DNA from: Panagrolaimus kolymaensis
Taxonomy: Eukaryota; Nematoda; Chromadorea; Rhabditida; Panagrolaimidae
Length of the DNA stretch: 64,000 nucleotides
NCBI GenBank assembly: GCA_028622995.1
Contig: JAJQJQ010000003.1
Coordinates: 8,060,001 to 8,124,000, forward strand
Direction: 5' to 3'
The position numbers were made by a program, and so were the translations under genes. Positions 1 through 10,381 of the stretch are shown piece after piece. The notes beneath the pieces are model-generated. The model had not been told where the DNA came from. It saw only the letters and a list, made by a program, of their open reading frames with translations, and made no database searches. Numbering within the stretch: position 1 is the stretch's first letter; each line of letters begins with the position of its first letter.

Positions 1-3000
1 GCTGCCACTCTTGCCTGAAACTCCATCTCCATTTAGTATTGAATTAAAATTGGAAAATAATTTTAACGATAGCGCACTTGTGGACCAAAATATTATTGGA
101 GAAGAAGAAGCAAAAAATGATAATTTAGTTGTAAAAACTCTCAATGAAAATGTTAATGATAACATAAATTACAGTCTTGCAGTAAATCTTCCAGTCACAG
201 TTGCAGGTAAGTCAGGTCAACTAAAAAGGACTATTCTTAATTTTGAGATTCGTAGAAGAATGTTTGGATGAATTCGATAAAACCCTTGCTCGATCGTGCC
301 AACAAATACCCGATTGGAAAGCTCGATATTATTTTGATAGCACTTTGAGAACATGCAAAATGTATTGGCATGGAGGATGTTGGAGTGAATCTCGAAATGA
401 TTTCGATGATTTACAAATGTGCAAATGGAAATGTGAAGGTGCACATCATGAACCCATTTCACGTAAGTCGGAAATTCAATTTTCATATTTGACTTTTGTT
501 TTTAAGATAGCTGCTTGGATAAATTTGACCACAAATACCTCGGAGATTGTAGAAATGGAGTTTATGATATCCGCTATTTTTTCAATCATGAATCAAAAAA
601 GTGTTCTTCATTTTATTTTGGAGGTTGCCAATCTCATTCTAAAAATTTCTTTGTCGATCGAGGTCAATGTCAAGAATATTGTGAAACAGTTCCCAAAGAT
701 TTATCTGGTAAATTTAACATAACTCAAACTCATTGAAAACAAATTTTTCTTTTTTTAGGTTTTTGTCTTCAACCATTTGACCCTACTTATCGTAATTCTT
801 GCACAGCTGATGGCTCATATACCCAATATTATTATTACGATTCAATTGCAGATAGTTGCAAAATGTTTTGGTATGGAAATTGTAAATCTAAATCACATAA
901 TATTTTTGCTACTTTGGAAAGTTGTCAATGGCTCTGTGAAAGGAAGCAAGAAACTAAAGTGCCACGTAAGCAAAAAAAATATTAAAAGTAAAAAATTTGT
1001 AAGTTTAGAACATTGTTTGGATAAATTTGATTTAAAATATCGCGATGCTTGTAAAGGTGGAAAATGGGTGGAAAAGTATTATTTTGATCATACATCAGGG
1101 AGATGTCGAGCTTTTTGGTATGACGGGTGTATATCAGAATCACAAAATATTTTTAAAAATCGTGAATCGTGCGTTCATTTATGTGAAGCACCAAGTGAGT
1201 TTAAAAGTTCAGAATCCATTTATTTGTTTCAAAAATTAAATTTAAGCCCTCGCAACAGCAACTCAGCTGCCTTCAAATGAAACCACTGCCATAGTTTCTG
1301 AAAATGAAAAGCTACAAGAAATTGATACTTCTCGATGCTTGGAATCTTTAGCTGTTGGAGATTGTAAAGAAACGTAAGCTTTTATGATATTTTTTTCAAA
1401 CTATTTCTAAGTTGTTTACAGTTTGCCAGCATATTATTATAACGTTGAAAAACGAATTTGCGAACCTTTTTCTTATTCCGGTTGCCGAGGAAATGGAAAT
1501 AGATTTATGACTTTATCCCAATGTGATCAAACTTGTGGCAATTTTAAGCATTTTGATGGTAAATCATTTTTTTCAAAAAGTAATAAAATATTATTGCGCA
1601 TTTTTTTATTGCAGCTACCGAAGCAAACTGTTTCCTTCCGCTGAGTATTGGATTTGGTCGTAAACGAAAAACATGCATTCGAAATGCAGGATACTTTTTT
1701 TATTATAATTTAAAAGAACAAAAATGTGGCCGGTTTTGGTATCTTGGATGTGGAGGAAATGCAAATCGATTTCATCACGCAACTGAATGTGAACAAGTAT
1801 GTCGAAGAAGTCATGAAATTCCACCTAAAACTGAGCCCCTAAAATCTGTAAATGCATGCTTCCAAGGAATTTCAAAAGGCAAATGTGAAAATAATGAAAT
1901 TCCTAATAATCTTACGCGATGGGCTTACCTCGCGGCATCAGGGAAATGTGAAGAATTTGAATTTGATGGATGCGGAGGAAATGAAAATCGATTTGCAACG
2001 CAACATGAGTGTAATAAATTATGCCACAAATTGATAGCACCCAATTCAAGTAATTTTTTTCTTTAAAATAAGCAATAACAAAAAATACCAATTTTTTTTA
2101 GTGCAATGTGCCCATTATCCTGATTGGGGCCCATGTAATCGTTTGAGATACATGTGGTATTATAATCTCACAAGCGGCAGTTGTGAACAATTTTTATATG
2201 GCGGTTGTGGAGGAAATGAAAATCGCTTTTCAACTTTTGAAGTTTGTCAAGTTACTTGTGAAGTTCCTGGCGAAGGTAAAAAAGAAAACAATCATTTTTA
2301 CAAAATGGGGAAACCCAAGAAACTTTTTAGATCCATGCATGGATAAACTTGATCGAGGTAAATGGTGTGAAAGTATGTCGAATCGATATTATTATCATTC
2401 CAAATCCAAAACTTGCAAAGGATTCCATTATACTGGATGCGGGCAAAGTCGAAATAATTTTTTGCAATTAGATGAATGCGAAAATGTGTATGTTTTTAGT
2501 CACTAAAAAAAGCATTAAAAATATGTATATTTATTGTTTCAGTTGCGTTCATAGAAAAAAATCTTTTGATTATTCTATTCCAATAATTTCGAATGAAAGT
2601 TTTTCCAATGCAACAGACTACCTAATATCTAATGCCACAACCAAAGGAGTTAAATGTAGGTACTACAAAAGCTTATTTCCATAAAAGTAAAATTTCAGAT
2701 TCGGGCAAAAAACCGCTAGAAAATAAACCAATGATTCGACATCAAATTTTAAATGAAAGTGATAAACATTATCTCAAAACTGAAGGTCAATGGGTTGAAT
2801 ATGGACATTGCCTTGGTTTTCGTTACAATATTTCAGGTCCAAATACAAAATTAAACAGTTTTATATGTTTAATGGAAAAAGGTGGAACCTGCCAAATTCA
2901 AACCCTCACCGATACTGGCGGCGAAGAACGTTGTCGAGTTATTCGTCCATGGTTGCGAGGTTCACATTATTATTCATGGTTTTTTACTATCGAACGAAGA

Positions 3001-3147
3001 AATTATCCATCGAAAATATCTTTAACAGATGCAAATGGTAAAAAACAAAAAAGAACTCCACATCATAAAATAAAACCTCAAAAAGCTACCGATACTGTTG
3101 CATCGTTAATTATTCTTCCGCTAAATGATTGTTATAATATATGTTGA
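1..3147 (+). CDS. Multi-Kunitz secreted protein (3' part; mlt-11/papilin-like)
   Basis: The 5' end lies outside the window. Coding segments read as <1-206, 248-462, 507-707, 759-965, 1009-1194, 1247-1373, 1422-1558, 1615-2049, 2102-2275, 2331-2485, 2543-2655 and 2699-3147 (TGA). Nine Kunitz/BPTI domains can be traced by the six-cysteine spacing with YYF/YYY and FxYxGCxxxxNxF cores (for example [12 protein letters not shown] and [13 protein letters not shown]). Most domains occupy one exon, so the array probably grew by exon duplication. A cysteine-containing C-terminal region of about 150 residues after the last Kunitz domain matches no domain I recognise. Nematode multi-Kunitz proteins are secreted serine-protease inhibitors, some of them (MLT-11 type) acting in cuticle moulting. 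The family call is firm; the assignment to MLT-11 is a guess. Domains 1-4 lack the GG of a canonical loop and may not inhibit proteases. Confidence 0.85.
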
Positions 3148-3218
3148 CACAAAAAATGCTTTATTTTGCTTTCGCTTTTTATAATATAAATAAACTTCTT
3201 TGATTCACACAAAAAAAA

Positions 3219-3354
3219 TTAATAAATAAATAAAAAATTAATAAATAAATAAAAAATTAATAAATAAATAAAAAATTAATAAATAAATAAAAAATTAATA
3301 AATAAATAAAAAATTAATAAATAAATAAAAAATTAATAAATAAATAAAAAATTA
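3219..3354. repeat. 19-bp tandem repeat, about 7 copies
   Basis: A 19-bp A/T-only unit (six A, then TTAATAAATAAAT) is repeated about seven times with almost no variation, just after the Kunitz gene. A single copy of the same motif lies at about 7455-7475 in the duplicated unit, so the array expanded after the local duplication. Confidence 0.9.
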
Positions 3355-3390
3355 ATCTTTTCTAACAACACCATTTGGAAAATTTCTTTT
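3352..3390 (-). pseudogene. Relic of the last exon of a CLCC1 paralogue
   Basis: On the minus strand this stretch reads as a short tail ending in N-G-V-V-R-K-D-stop. The intact CLCC1 homologue at 7475-8818 ends in S-D-V-V-K-K-D-stop, and both are followed by the same AT-rich sequence. No further CLCC1 exons lie upstream before gene X-A, so only the terminal exon survives here. Confidence 0.5.
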
Positions 3391-3437
3391 AAAAAAAGTA
3401 AAGTAAAAGAAAAATTAAATGTTTTATTTATTTTATT

Positions 3438-4255
3438 TTATTCATCCTCCGTTTCACAAATAACAGAAAAATCTTCATCATTGGACATATTGGCTTCGGA
3501 ATCAGTCGTTTGAGATATTTGGCGCTTCAAAATTTTTGTTTTAGTAGTTTCTGGTAATTTATAAGAATTTTTATCAGCGGGGTTTATTGATTTTTCAAAA
3601 AAGTCTTTTATTGAAGATGACTTCCGCGATATAAAAAATTCTTCAGTTGGTGTACGATCTTGACTTATTTCATTGCCTTCTTCGTCTTCAAGTGGACCAA
3701 ATAAATTAATATATGAGTCGTCGTTAAATGAAATATTGCTAAAAAAAATTATTTTTTCTTCATCATCTGCTTTTTCACCATTGGGTAATGATATTGGTTG
3801 TGGAGAAGGAGGGGGAGGGAGAACTTCGTCTGCGATATGCAAAGACGAATGTGGTATGTCCTTCGAAAATCCACTGCGACGCTTGGATTTCCACCAAATA
3901 AATTCAATGCTAAAATAATTAGTTATTTTTCCTTAGAAGAAAATATGTTTTTAAAATGTGCATACCTAATAATTGTAATAACCAAAATAAAAATCGAGAC
4001 AAAAGTTAAATTCATTTCTTCACATTCATTGTTATTATTATTATCAAACTCTTCTGTATCTTCTGTAAAAGTTTCATCTTCAATAATACCAACATCTTCT
4101 TTTTGATTTTCTTTAACTGTTATTGGGACCATCTGATACTGATCCGATGGATTTAACCATGAAGATTTATCAATTTGATATTCCTTTGGAATTTGACAAT
4201 AAGAAATACCAAATAATCCAAATAAAAATAAAAAATTTAAGAAATAAAGATTCAT
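3438..4255 (-). CDS. Short CLCC1-N-terminus-like type I membrane protein (gene X, copy A)
   Basis: There are two coding segments, 4255-3966 and 3909-3438, giving 253 residues. A signal peptide ends near YCQ. It is followed by the lumenal motif PKEYQIDKSSWLNPSD, an acidic Asn-rich stretch, one membrane segment (about residues 80-96, LTFVSIFILVITII), a basic patch (WWKSKRRS) and a long acidic Ser/Pro tail ending SVICETEDE. The N-terminal motif is shared with the CLCC1 homologue at 7475-8818 (PKEYQIDKSEWTNPSD). The CLCC1 core (cysteine pair, multiple membrane spans) is missing. I infer a gene derived from a CLCC1 first exon joined to an unrelated tail; its function is unknown. A second, broken copy lies at 8962-9648. 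Confidence 0.7.
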
Positions 4256-4927
4256 TTATAAATTTTTTGCAACAAAAACAAATTATGAAATTTTTTGTTA
4301 TTCTAAAGCCTCTTTCTACTATTAATTAAAGGAAAGGACGCTGGTCATTTGCTATTTTTCTTTCAAACTTCCCGGATGATTATAATGCCACACAAATAAC
4401 AGGCGTTTGTTGTGTAGTATAATCAATTATGTAATTAGCCGGGAAGTTTGAAAAAAGGCGCAAATGACCTGCGTCCTTTATGATAGAACGTGATTCAACC
4501 TTTCAATAAAAAAATCTTAGATTTCTTTATCTTGGTCATTGTTATTGTTAAAAAATACATACAACCGATTTTTTTCATATTAAAAGTAATCGTGCATTTT
4601 TCACACACTTTTTTCTTGTTTATATTCTTTAGGTATAGGGATTTGCCTCTGCCTCAAATTTGTGGATTTTTTCTTACAATAGTCAAAAATTACTTTGTTG
4701 CAATTTTTTTTAAACCCACGCTATTTTTTTAATATTTTACGCAACCAACCCAAAATTTTATAAATATTTTTTTTTTCATTATCCATACAAACACTGTTTC
4801 ATTTATTTTATTATAAAGACGAGCAATTTTTAATTAAAAATTATTACGTTAATTTTTGCTGGAATACAAACGAGTTGTTAGGAACTTTTTTGTTTTGAAA
4901 AATTATTAATATTGCATTTAATCAGTG
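4256..4927. other. Divergent intergenic region between gene X-A and activator A
   Basis: This is the shared upstream region of two divergently oriented genes. Its right half (about 4520-4760) is recognisably similar to 9750-10200 in unit B, apart from the hairpin element at 4333-4479. No further coding sequence was seen. Confidence 0.6.
4333..4479. mobile_element. Foldback/MITE-like element, 147 bp
   Basis: Terminal inverted arms of about 42 bp (4333-4375 and 4439-4479) begin AAAGGACGC and end GCGTCCTTT, pairing with few mismatches. The inner part is also partly self-complementary. The element is absent from the equivalent place in unit B. There is no coding capacity, and I see no clear target-site duplication. 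Confidence 0.7.
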
Positions 4928-5846
4928 ATGCCAGAATTATTTGATGAGAGTGGTGATACTGAAGACGAAGGCAGTGAGGTAAATAACAAACGCCTATATT
5001 TATTTTTGCTATTTAATGATAGGTAAATTTAGAATGAATTTGAGGTTATTCAAGATATACAGATACCAAAACCAAGGCCAAAATCAAAGTATGATTTTAC
5101 CAAAAGATTCGGATTTTATATTTGGGAACTTTTAATATTATCAGCAGCAATGTTTTTGCTTGGTGTGATGTATGAAAGATCAAATTTTGAACATTTTTTG
5201 GAAAAATCAACTTTTAAAGAAAAAGTATTTCAAAAATTTGGTAATGATTCCGCCCCATCTATTCTTTATCTTCATCATCATTTAACAATCCTTGATAATC
5301 CAAATGCACCAGCAAAATTTTTTGTTGCTGCTGAAAACCCAAATGATATAAATCATTTTAAAAAACAAATATCTGAAGTTTTTGATGAATTCAATATTCA
5401 TGTTTCCGTTATTCAAGTTGTTCCTCAAATGTCTTCAAGCATGCTATTTAACGATTATTTGGATCTCACTGCATCCACAGAAAAATCTTTGATATTCATC
5501 AACGATGTCAATAAACTTAAAGATGTAGCGCCCTTAACCATTCAAAGAATAGTCGATCCTGATACTGCTTCATCGAAAGAAGCTGCGATAATTTTAACAG
5601 CTTCTGGCCTAAAATTTCCTGAAATAAAAATGAGCAAAAAAGAATGCAAAATTTTTGTTCGAAAGTATTACTTTTTTTGTTTTTAAAAAAACAAATATAA
5701 TAATTTTAAAAATTTTCAGATATCTTTTGAATGTTTGGTCCTCGGCTGAGCTTTCCGAAGAACTAACAGAACCAATCATTTCTCGAATAACTGCAAACGT
5801 TCTTTGTCTGTCTTCAGCAAATCAACGAAGAAATATTGAGTTTTGA
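4928..5846 (+). CDS. LAP1/LULL1-type torsin activator, copy A
   Basis: There are three coding segments, 4928-4978, 5033-5664 and 5720-5846, giving 269 residues. A short acidic, then basic, cytosolic N-terminus is followed by one membrane segment (ELLILSAAMFLLGVM, about residue 50) and a lumenal domain of about 200 residues. The domain follows the TOR1AIP layout: a first strand-loop of the KFFVAAENP type, a central AAIILTASG strand, and a C-terminal SRITANVLCL. The last aligns with the SRI segment that carries the activating arginine finger of LAP1/LULL1. These proteins have an AAA+-like fold without nucleotide motifs and switch on torsin ATPase in the ER/nuclear-envelope lumen. The torsin starts 183 bp downstream. 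The short cytosolic tail favours the LULL1 type. Confidence 0.8.
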
Positions 5847-6019
5847 CTTTTTTTTAAGTTACATAAAATTATTATATTTTAATTTAATAAATTTTTTTTA
5901 CATATTTATTGATAGAAAAACTATTGGATATGCTTTTATGCATTTTCATATTTATTTAATACTTTGTTTTATATCCATATTTTTAATTTAAAAATCATTA
6001 AACAAGAATTTATCTTTCT

Positions 6020-6026
6020 TTTTTTA
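6020..6026 (+). promoter_or_regulatory. Probable SL trans-splice acceptor of torsin A
   Basis: A polypyrimidine tract ending TTTTTTTAG lies three bases before the torsin ATG and 174 bp after the activator stop codon. A 3' splice site with no upstream exon in this position is typical of a downstream nematode operon gene. Confidence 0.5.
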
Positions 6027-6029
6027 GAA

Positions 6030-7279
6030 ATGAAAATATTTCCATTATTAATTTGCCTCCTTTTTGTGGTTTCTTATGTTATAGCTGAACCATTTACAAT
6101 CGCTGCTGTGGGAGTTGCTGGTTTTGGAATAACGAGTTTGTCAGGATGGATCATGTATCGATATTTTCGACAATGTTCTAGGGATATTAAAGATTTAAAT
6201 AATTTTCGTAAGTTTAAAAAAGGATTTATCTAAACAATGTAAATAAATTTACAGAGACAAACTTTAATGAAGAATTGAATAAAAACTTTTTTGGTCAACA
6301 TATAGCCTATTCTATGGTTGGTCATGCTATTCAAGAGCATTTAGTATCAGAGTAAATTAAAGAAATACTTGAAAAAATTTATTTTTAGTTTTAGGACTCC
6401 AAATAAAGCTTTGGCTTTGGCATTTCTTGGTGGAACAGGGACTGGAAAAACTTATCTCACTTCTTTACTTGCTAAAACTCTTTTTGTTAGCAGAGAAAAA
6501 AGTCCTTATTATCATAAATATGTTGGAGTTGAAAGACTTCTGGATGATCAACATGAAGCGAGAGAATATGCAGTAAGTACATATTTTCTTTATACTCAAA
6601 ATCTGCAAATATGCTTGGCAGCAAAAATAAAAGCCTTTTCCTCAAAATAATTAACATTTTTTAACACATTGCATGTTTTCAGAGAAGTTTAGTTTCATGG
6701 ATCAAAGGAAATTTAACTGAATGTGCCTATAGTGTATTTGTATTTGATGAAATGGATAAATTTCCTCGAGTTGTAATCGATTCTTTGCAGGAATTTGTTG
6801 ATTTTGATGCAAAAACATATGGACGTTACAATTCCCGCAAAGCTATTTTTATATTTTTAAGTAATTCTGCAACCAAAATTATTGATGGCCATCTTTACAA
6901 TCATATCGGGGAAAACAAAAAAGCTCGAACTGATCTTCGTTACGAACATATAAAATTAATTTTGCGGGAAGCAGCTTTTAATGATGGCTCAAAATTTAGT
7001 GGTTTGCGTCAATCTGAAATTGTACGAAAGTCATTAATTAATTATTATATTCCATTTTTGCCTTTACAACGATCCCATGTTCTTCAATGCATTGAGGCTT
7101 ATATCAAAAAATATAATGAAAGTAAAATGGATAAAAAAGCAGAAATAAAATTAAGTAATAAAGAAAAGAATAGAATAACCGATGAAATGGAATATTCACC
7201 TGAAGAAAATCCAATGTTTAGTAAACAAGGATGTAAAACTGTTGAAGAAGTTGTTACAACAACAACTTTTAAATATTAA
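6030..7279 (+). CDS. Torsin-family AAA+ ATPase, copy A
   Basis: There are four coding segments, 6030-6207, 6255-6351, 6395-6572 and 6683-7279, giving 349 residues, near the usual torsin length. A signal peptide ends near VIAEPF. A hydrophobic stretch (IAAVGVAGFGITSLSGW) corresponds to the torsin membrane-associating segment. Next come the FFGQH motif, Walker A GGTGTGKT, Walker B VFVFDEMDK, sensor-1 FIFLSNS and the torsin-specific C-terminal GCK motif. Torsins act in the ER/nuclear-envelope lumen, need a LAP1/LULL1 partner for ATP hydrolysis, and affect nuclear pore assembly and lipid metabolism. One oddity is Thr after the Walker A lysine, where animal torsins normally have Asn. Probably co-transcribed with the activator just upstream. 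Confidence 0.92.
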
Positions 7280-7295
7280 AAATTAAAAAAGAATT

Positions 7296-7474
7296 TCCAA
7301 TTATAAAATAAAACCTCAACAAGCTTTTGATACTGTTGCGTCATTATTTTTCTTCAGTTAAATAATTATTATTATATTTGTTGAGACGAGAAAAAAAAAT
7401 ATTCTTTACTTTGCTTCTGTTTTTTATAATTAAACTACTTTTATTTAAAAAATAATAATAAAATAAATAAAAAA
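7296..7474 (+). pseudogene. Relic of the Kunitz-gene 3' end (unit B boundary)
   Basis: This stretch is a diverged copy of 3060-3230: the last codons of the Kunitz gene ([11 protein letters not shown] versus a frame-broken KPQQAFDTVAS) and its 3' flank. It starts 17 bp after the torsin A stop codon and marks the left edge of the second duplicated unit. Confidence 0.7.
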
Positions 7475-8818
7475 TTAATCTTTTTTAACAACATCGCTGC
7501 CATGGCTTTCAATAGCTCTGCCAGCTTCTAAAAAAAATTACAAAAATTTAGTATTAAAATTTTGTTAAAATCAAACAACTCACGAAAATCAATAGAAAGA
7601 AGAGGCGTCTGAATTTTTATCTTCCAACTTTTTAAAATATAGAAAATTGCCAAAATCATAATTATTCCAACAAAAATAAGTCTTGCAATTTGAATATGAA
7701 TTGGTGCTGGAGTTAAATAAACTTCAATTGCTTCTTGAAGAGATTCAAAGAATCCAATTAAAGGACTACCCGCTGTTTTTCCAATAATTTCAAGCGAACT
7801 TGAAAGAATATTGGATGTCATTGGAGTCTCTGTGAGTGCATCCTTATAAAATTGTTCGCATGGATCTTGAATTCGTTGAAAATATGATCCAATATATGTT
7901 CCAAGTCCATACATCCAACTTTTTGGTGCACAAGGGTCTTTAATTTGAACTTGTCTTGCCATCTGTTTAGATAATGCAGTCTAAAATTAATCCAAACTTT
8001 TTAACATAAATTTGAGTGGGATAAAAAAATTTTTACCAAATAATTATCATTCATTTTTTCACTAACTTCATGAGCAAGTAAAATAAAAAAAATTATGATA
8101 AATGTTTTTGCTTTAAATATTTTAAACAAAATATACAAAGCTGAAGAAGTTATGATTTCAAAAGCAAATGGCATAGCTCGTAAGAATCCAATGATGTAAG
8201 GTTCTTTTGAAACACTTGCCTAAAAATTTGCACTTTTAAATAATTATTTTCTCTTGAATTGTTAAAATTTAAATTCCTACATCTTTAACGAAATCTTTCA
8301 TAAATGGCTCTAATTGCTCAATTAAAGTAAGCGACGGTTGTTCGGAATCAAGAAATTCTTTAAGTTTTTGTACCCCTTCTTTAGGAAGATAAATATCAGC
8401 GGCTTTATAAATTTCTTCGGGACTATCTTCTTTATTATTAAGATTTTTCAAAATTTGTGTGAATAATGCTTTCGCAAATTTTTGATTATGTTTTGAACAG
8501 CTTTGACTCAATTCTCTTAATTTAGTGTTTGACAAAATGAGTTCCTTAATAAAAGCTATTTTTATTAAATGAAAAATCATTTTTTCTTTTTAATAATGAA
8601 AGCAAAAGCCTTACATGTTGACATTCACTTGCATGAAAATTGCAATCACAAGTACCATCCAAATTTTCGCTAAATTGTGAAATAGTATTCTGATTATCCG
8701 ATGGATTTGTCCATTCTGATTTATCAATTTGATATTCTTTTGGCAGTTCTTTTTCGCAATTTGTAAGGGGTATTAAAGAATAAATAATTAAGAAACAATT
8801 AAGATAAGAGAGAAACAT
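7475..8818 (-). CDS. CLCC1: CLCC1 homologue (MCLC family, ER membrane protein)
   Basis: There are five coding segments, 8818-8615, 8544-8281, 8219-8037, 7980-7584 and 7527-7475, giving 366 residues. A signal peptide is followed by the lumenal motif SEWTNPSD, matching the WIDPTD region of CLCC1, and by a helical segment ending EGVQKLKEFLDSEQP. Then come membrane spans in exon 3 and the diagnostic lumenal segment with paired cysteines, CAPKSWMYGLG ... QDPCEQFYKDAL. An amphipathic/hydrophobic C-terminal span (IFVGIIMILAIFYIL) follows. The cytosolic tail is far shorter than in vertebrates. CLCC1 is described as an ER anion channel or scramblase-like factor and has been compared with yeast Brl1/Brr6 in nuclear-envelope membrane remodelling. 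An acceptor at 8823 lies just before the ATG, suggesting trans-splicing. Confidence 0.85.
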
Positions 8819-8961
8819 TTTTCTGAAACACAAAGTTAAAAACAATTTTTTAAATCGAGAAATGAAATTTCTAATTAAAATAAATAAAAAATATTCAAAG
8901 TATAAAACTTTTTAAGTTAAAAAACCATAAATATTAAAATGCTTTATTTATTTATTTATTT

Positions 8962-9648
8962 TTATTCATCCTCAGTTTCACTAATAATAGAAAAATCTTC
9001 TTCATTGGACATATTAGTTTCTGATGGCTCCGGCGATGTTGGAAGCGCTTCATCTTCAGTAAATAAATGATGGCCTTGAATACTTTCTTCTTCGGTTTCA
9101 ATTGGGCCAAAAAGATTAATATAGAATTCATCATTAAATGAAATATTGTTTAACGAAATTATTTCTTCGGTTTCATCGGCTGCTTCTACATTAGATGGTA
9201 TTGGTTGTTGAGAAGGAGAAGGAATAACTTCTTCAAAAATATGCAAAGATGAAGGTGATACATTTTTAGAAAATCTACTCCTGCGATTCAACCAAATAAA
9301 TCCAAAACTGTAAACATTAGTTTTTTTTAATCAATAAGTAACAATACTTTTAACTTACCAATTAATTATAATAGCACAAGTGAAAATCAAAATAAAAGTT
9401 AAATTCATTTCTTCACATTCATTGTTATTATTATTATCAAACTCTTCTGTATCTTCTGTAAAAGTTTCATCTTCAATAATACCAACATCTTCTTTTTGAT
9501 TTTCTTTAACTGTTATTGGGACCATTTGATACTAACCAGATGGATTTAGCCATGATGATTAATCAATTTGATATTCCTTTGAAATTTTGCAATAACAAAC
9601 ATAAAATAAATGTAATAAAAACAAAAATATTAAAAAATAAAATTTCAT
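8962..9648 (-). pseudogene. Gene X, copy B: broken by two stop codons
   Basis: This is the paralogue of 3438-4255 with the same two-exon layout (9648-9360 and 9308-8962). The first exon has a TAA at 9559-9561 (AAA in copy A) and a TAG at 9532-9534 (CAG in copy A), both inside the lumenal motif. Splice sites and the second exon stay open, ending SIISETEDE. About 130 bp of exon 1 (around 9400-9530) is almost identical to copy A, while the second exon is strongly diverged. A shorter product from a downstream start cannot be excluded. Confidence 0.75.
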
Positions 9649-10381
9649 TTATTAATTATTTCATGCAAAAAAAATAATATTAGCCGAGTATTTATTTCCT
9701 TGAATAATTTTTTTTTATCGTTAATGCAAACAGCAAAAACCGATTCTTCCTTTTTTTATCAAATTTAATCGTGTAATTTTTTTCTTCATTGGCTTGAAAA
9801 AATATATTTTATTTATGTATCGCGTAAGTTGTTTATCATCAAACTAAAAACTCTCATTTTGGAAGCAGCAACAATTTTTTTTTATCATGTAAGCGAAACG
9901 TTATCTTACAACATAAAAGAAAGACAAAAAACGGAGTTTTTGTGCATAAAAAAGGAAAAGAGTGATTGAGTAAATAAATATTAAGATCAAAGGATACATC
10001 GCTTTCTTTTCACCTTTTTTTTAGCGAACAATTTGTTTAAAACAAATTGTTTTTGTTTTTTATGTTTAAGGATTTGCCAAAGCGCTAAGATTTACATTAT
10101 TTTTGTAGTAAAAATTTATTTTGTTCTCGATTTCTCTATAATATCATGTCCACCCCCAGTTTTTTTAAACTTAATACAACCAAGCCAAAATATTATCAGC
10201 AATTTACTTGAATTGCATATTTTCATCATTTTTCACGCAAAAGCTTTTTCATTTATTTTATTATCAAAAAGTGCGTATTTTTCAGTTTTAAAATTATAAG
10301 GTAATCATATCGTGGAATAAAAAGAGGTTGTGGGAAACTTTTTTTGTATTTGAAAATTTAATAATTTAGATTAAACACGTG
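9649..10381. other. Divergent intergenic region upstream of activator B
   Basis: AT-rich sequence homologous in parts to 4520-4927. I see no gene in it. Confidence 0.6.

Noticed and set aside
6030..7279. Single fused activator-torsin gene
   Set aside because: The torsin has its own signal peptide and the activator ends in a stop codon before it, in both copies.
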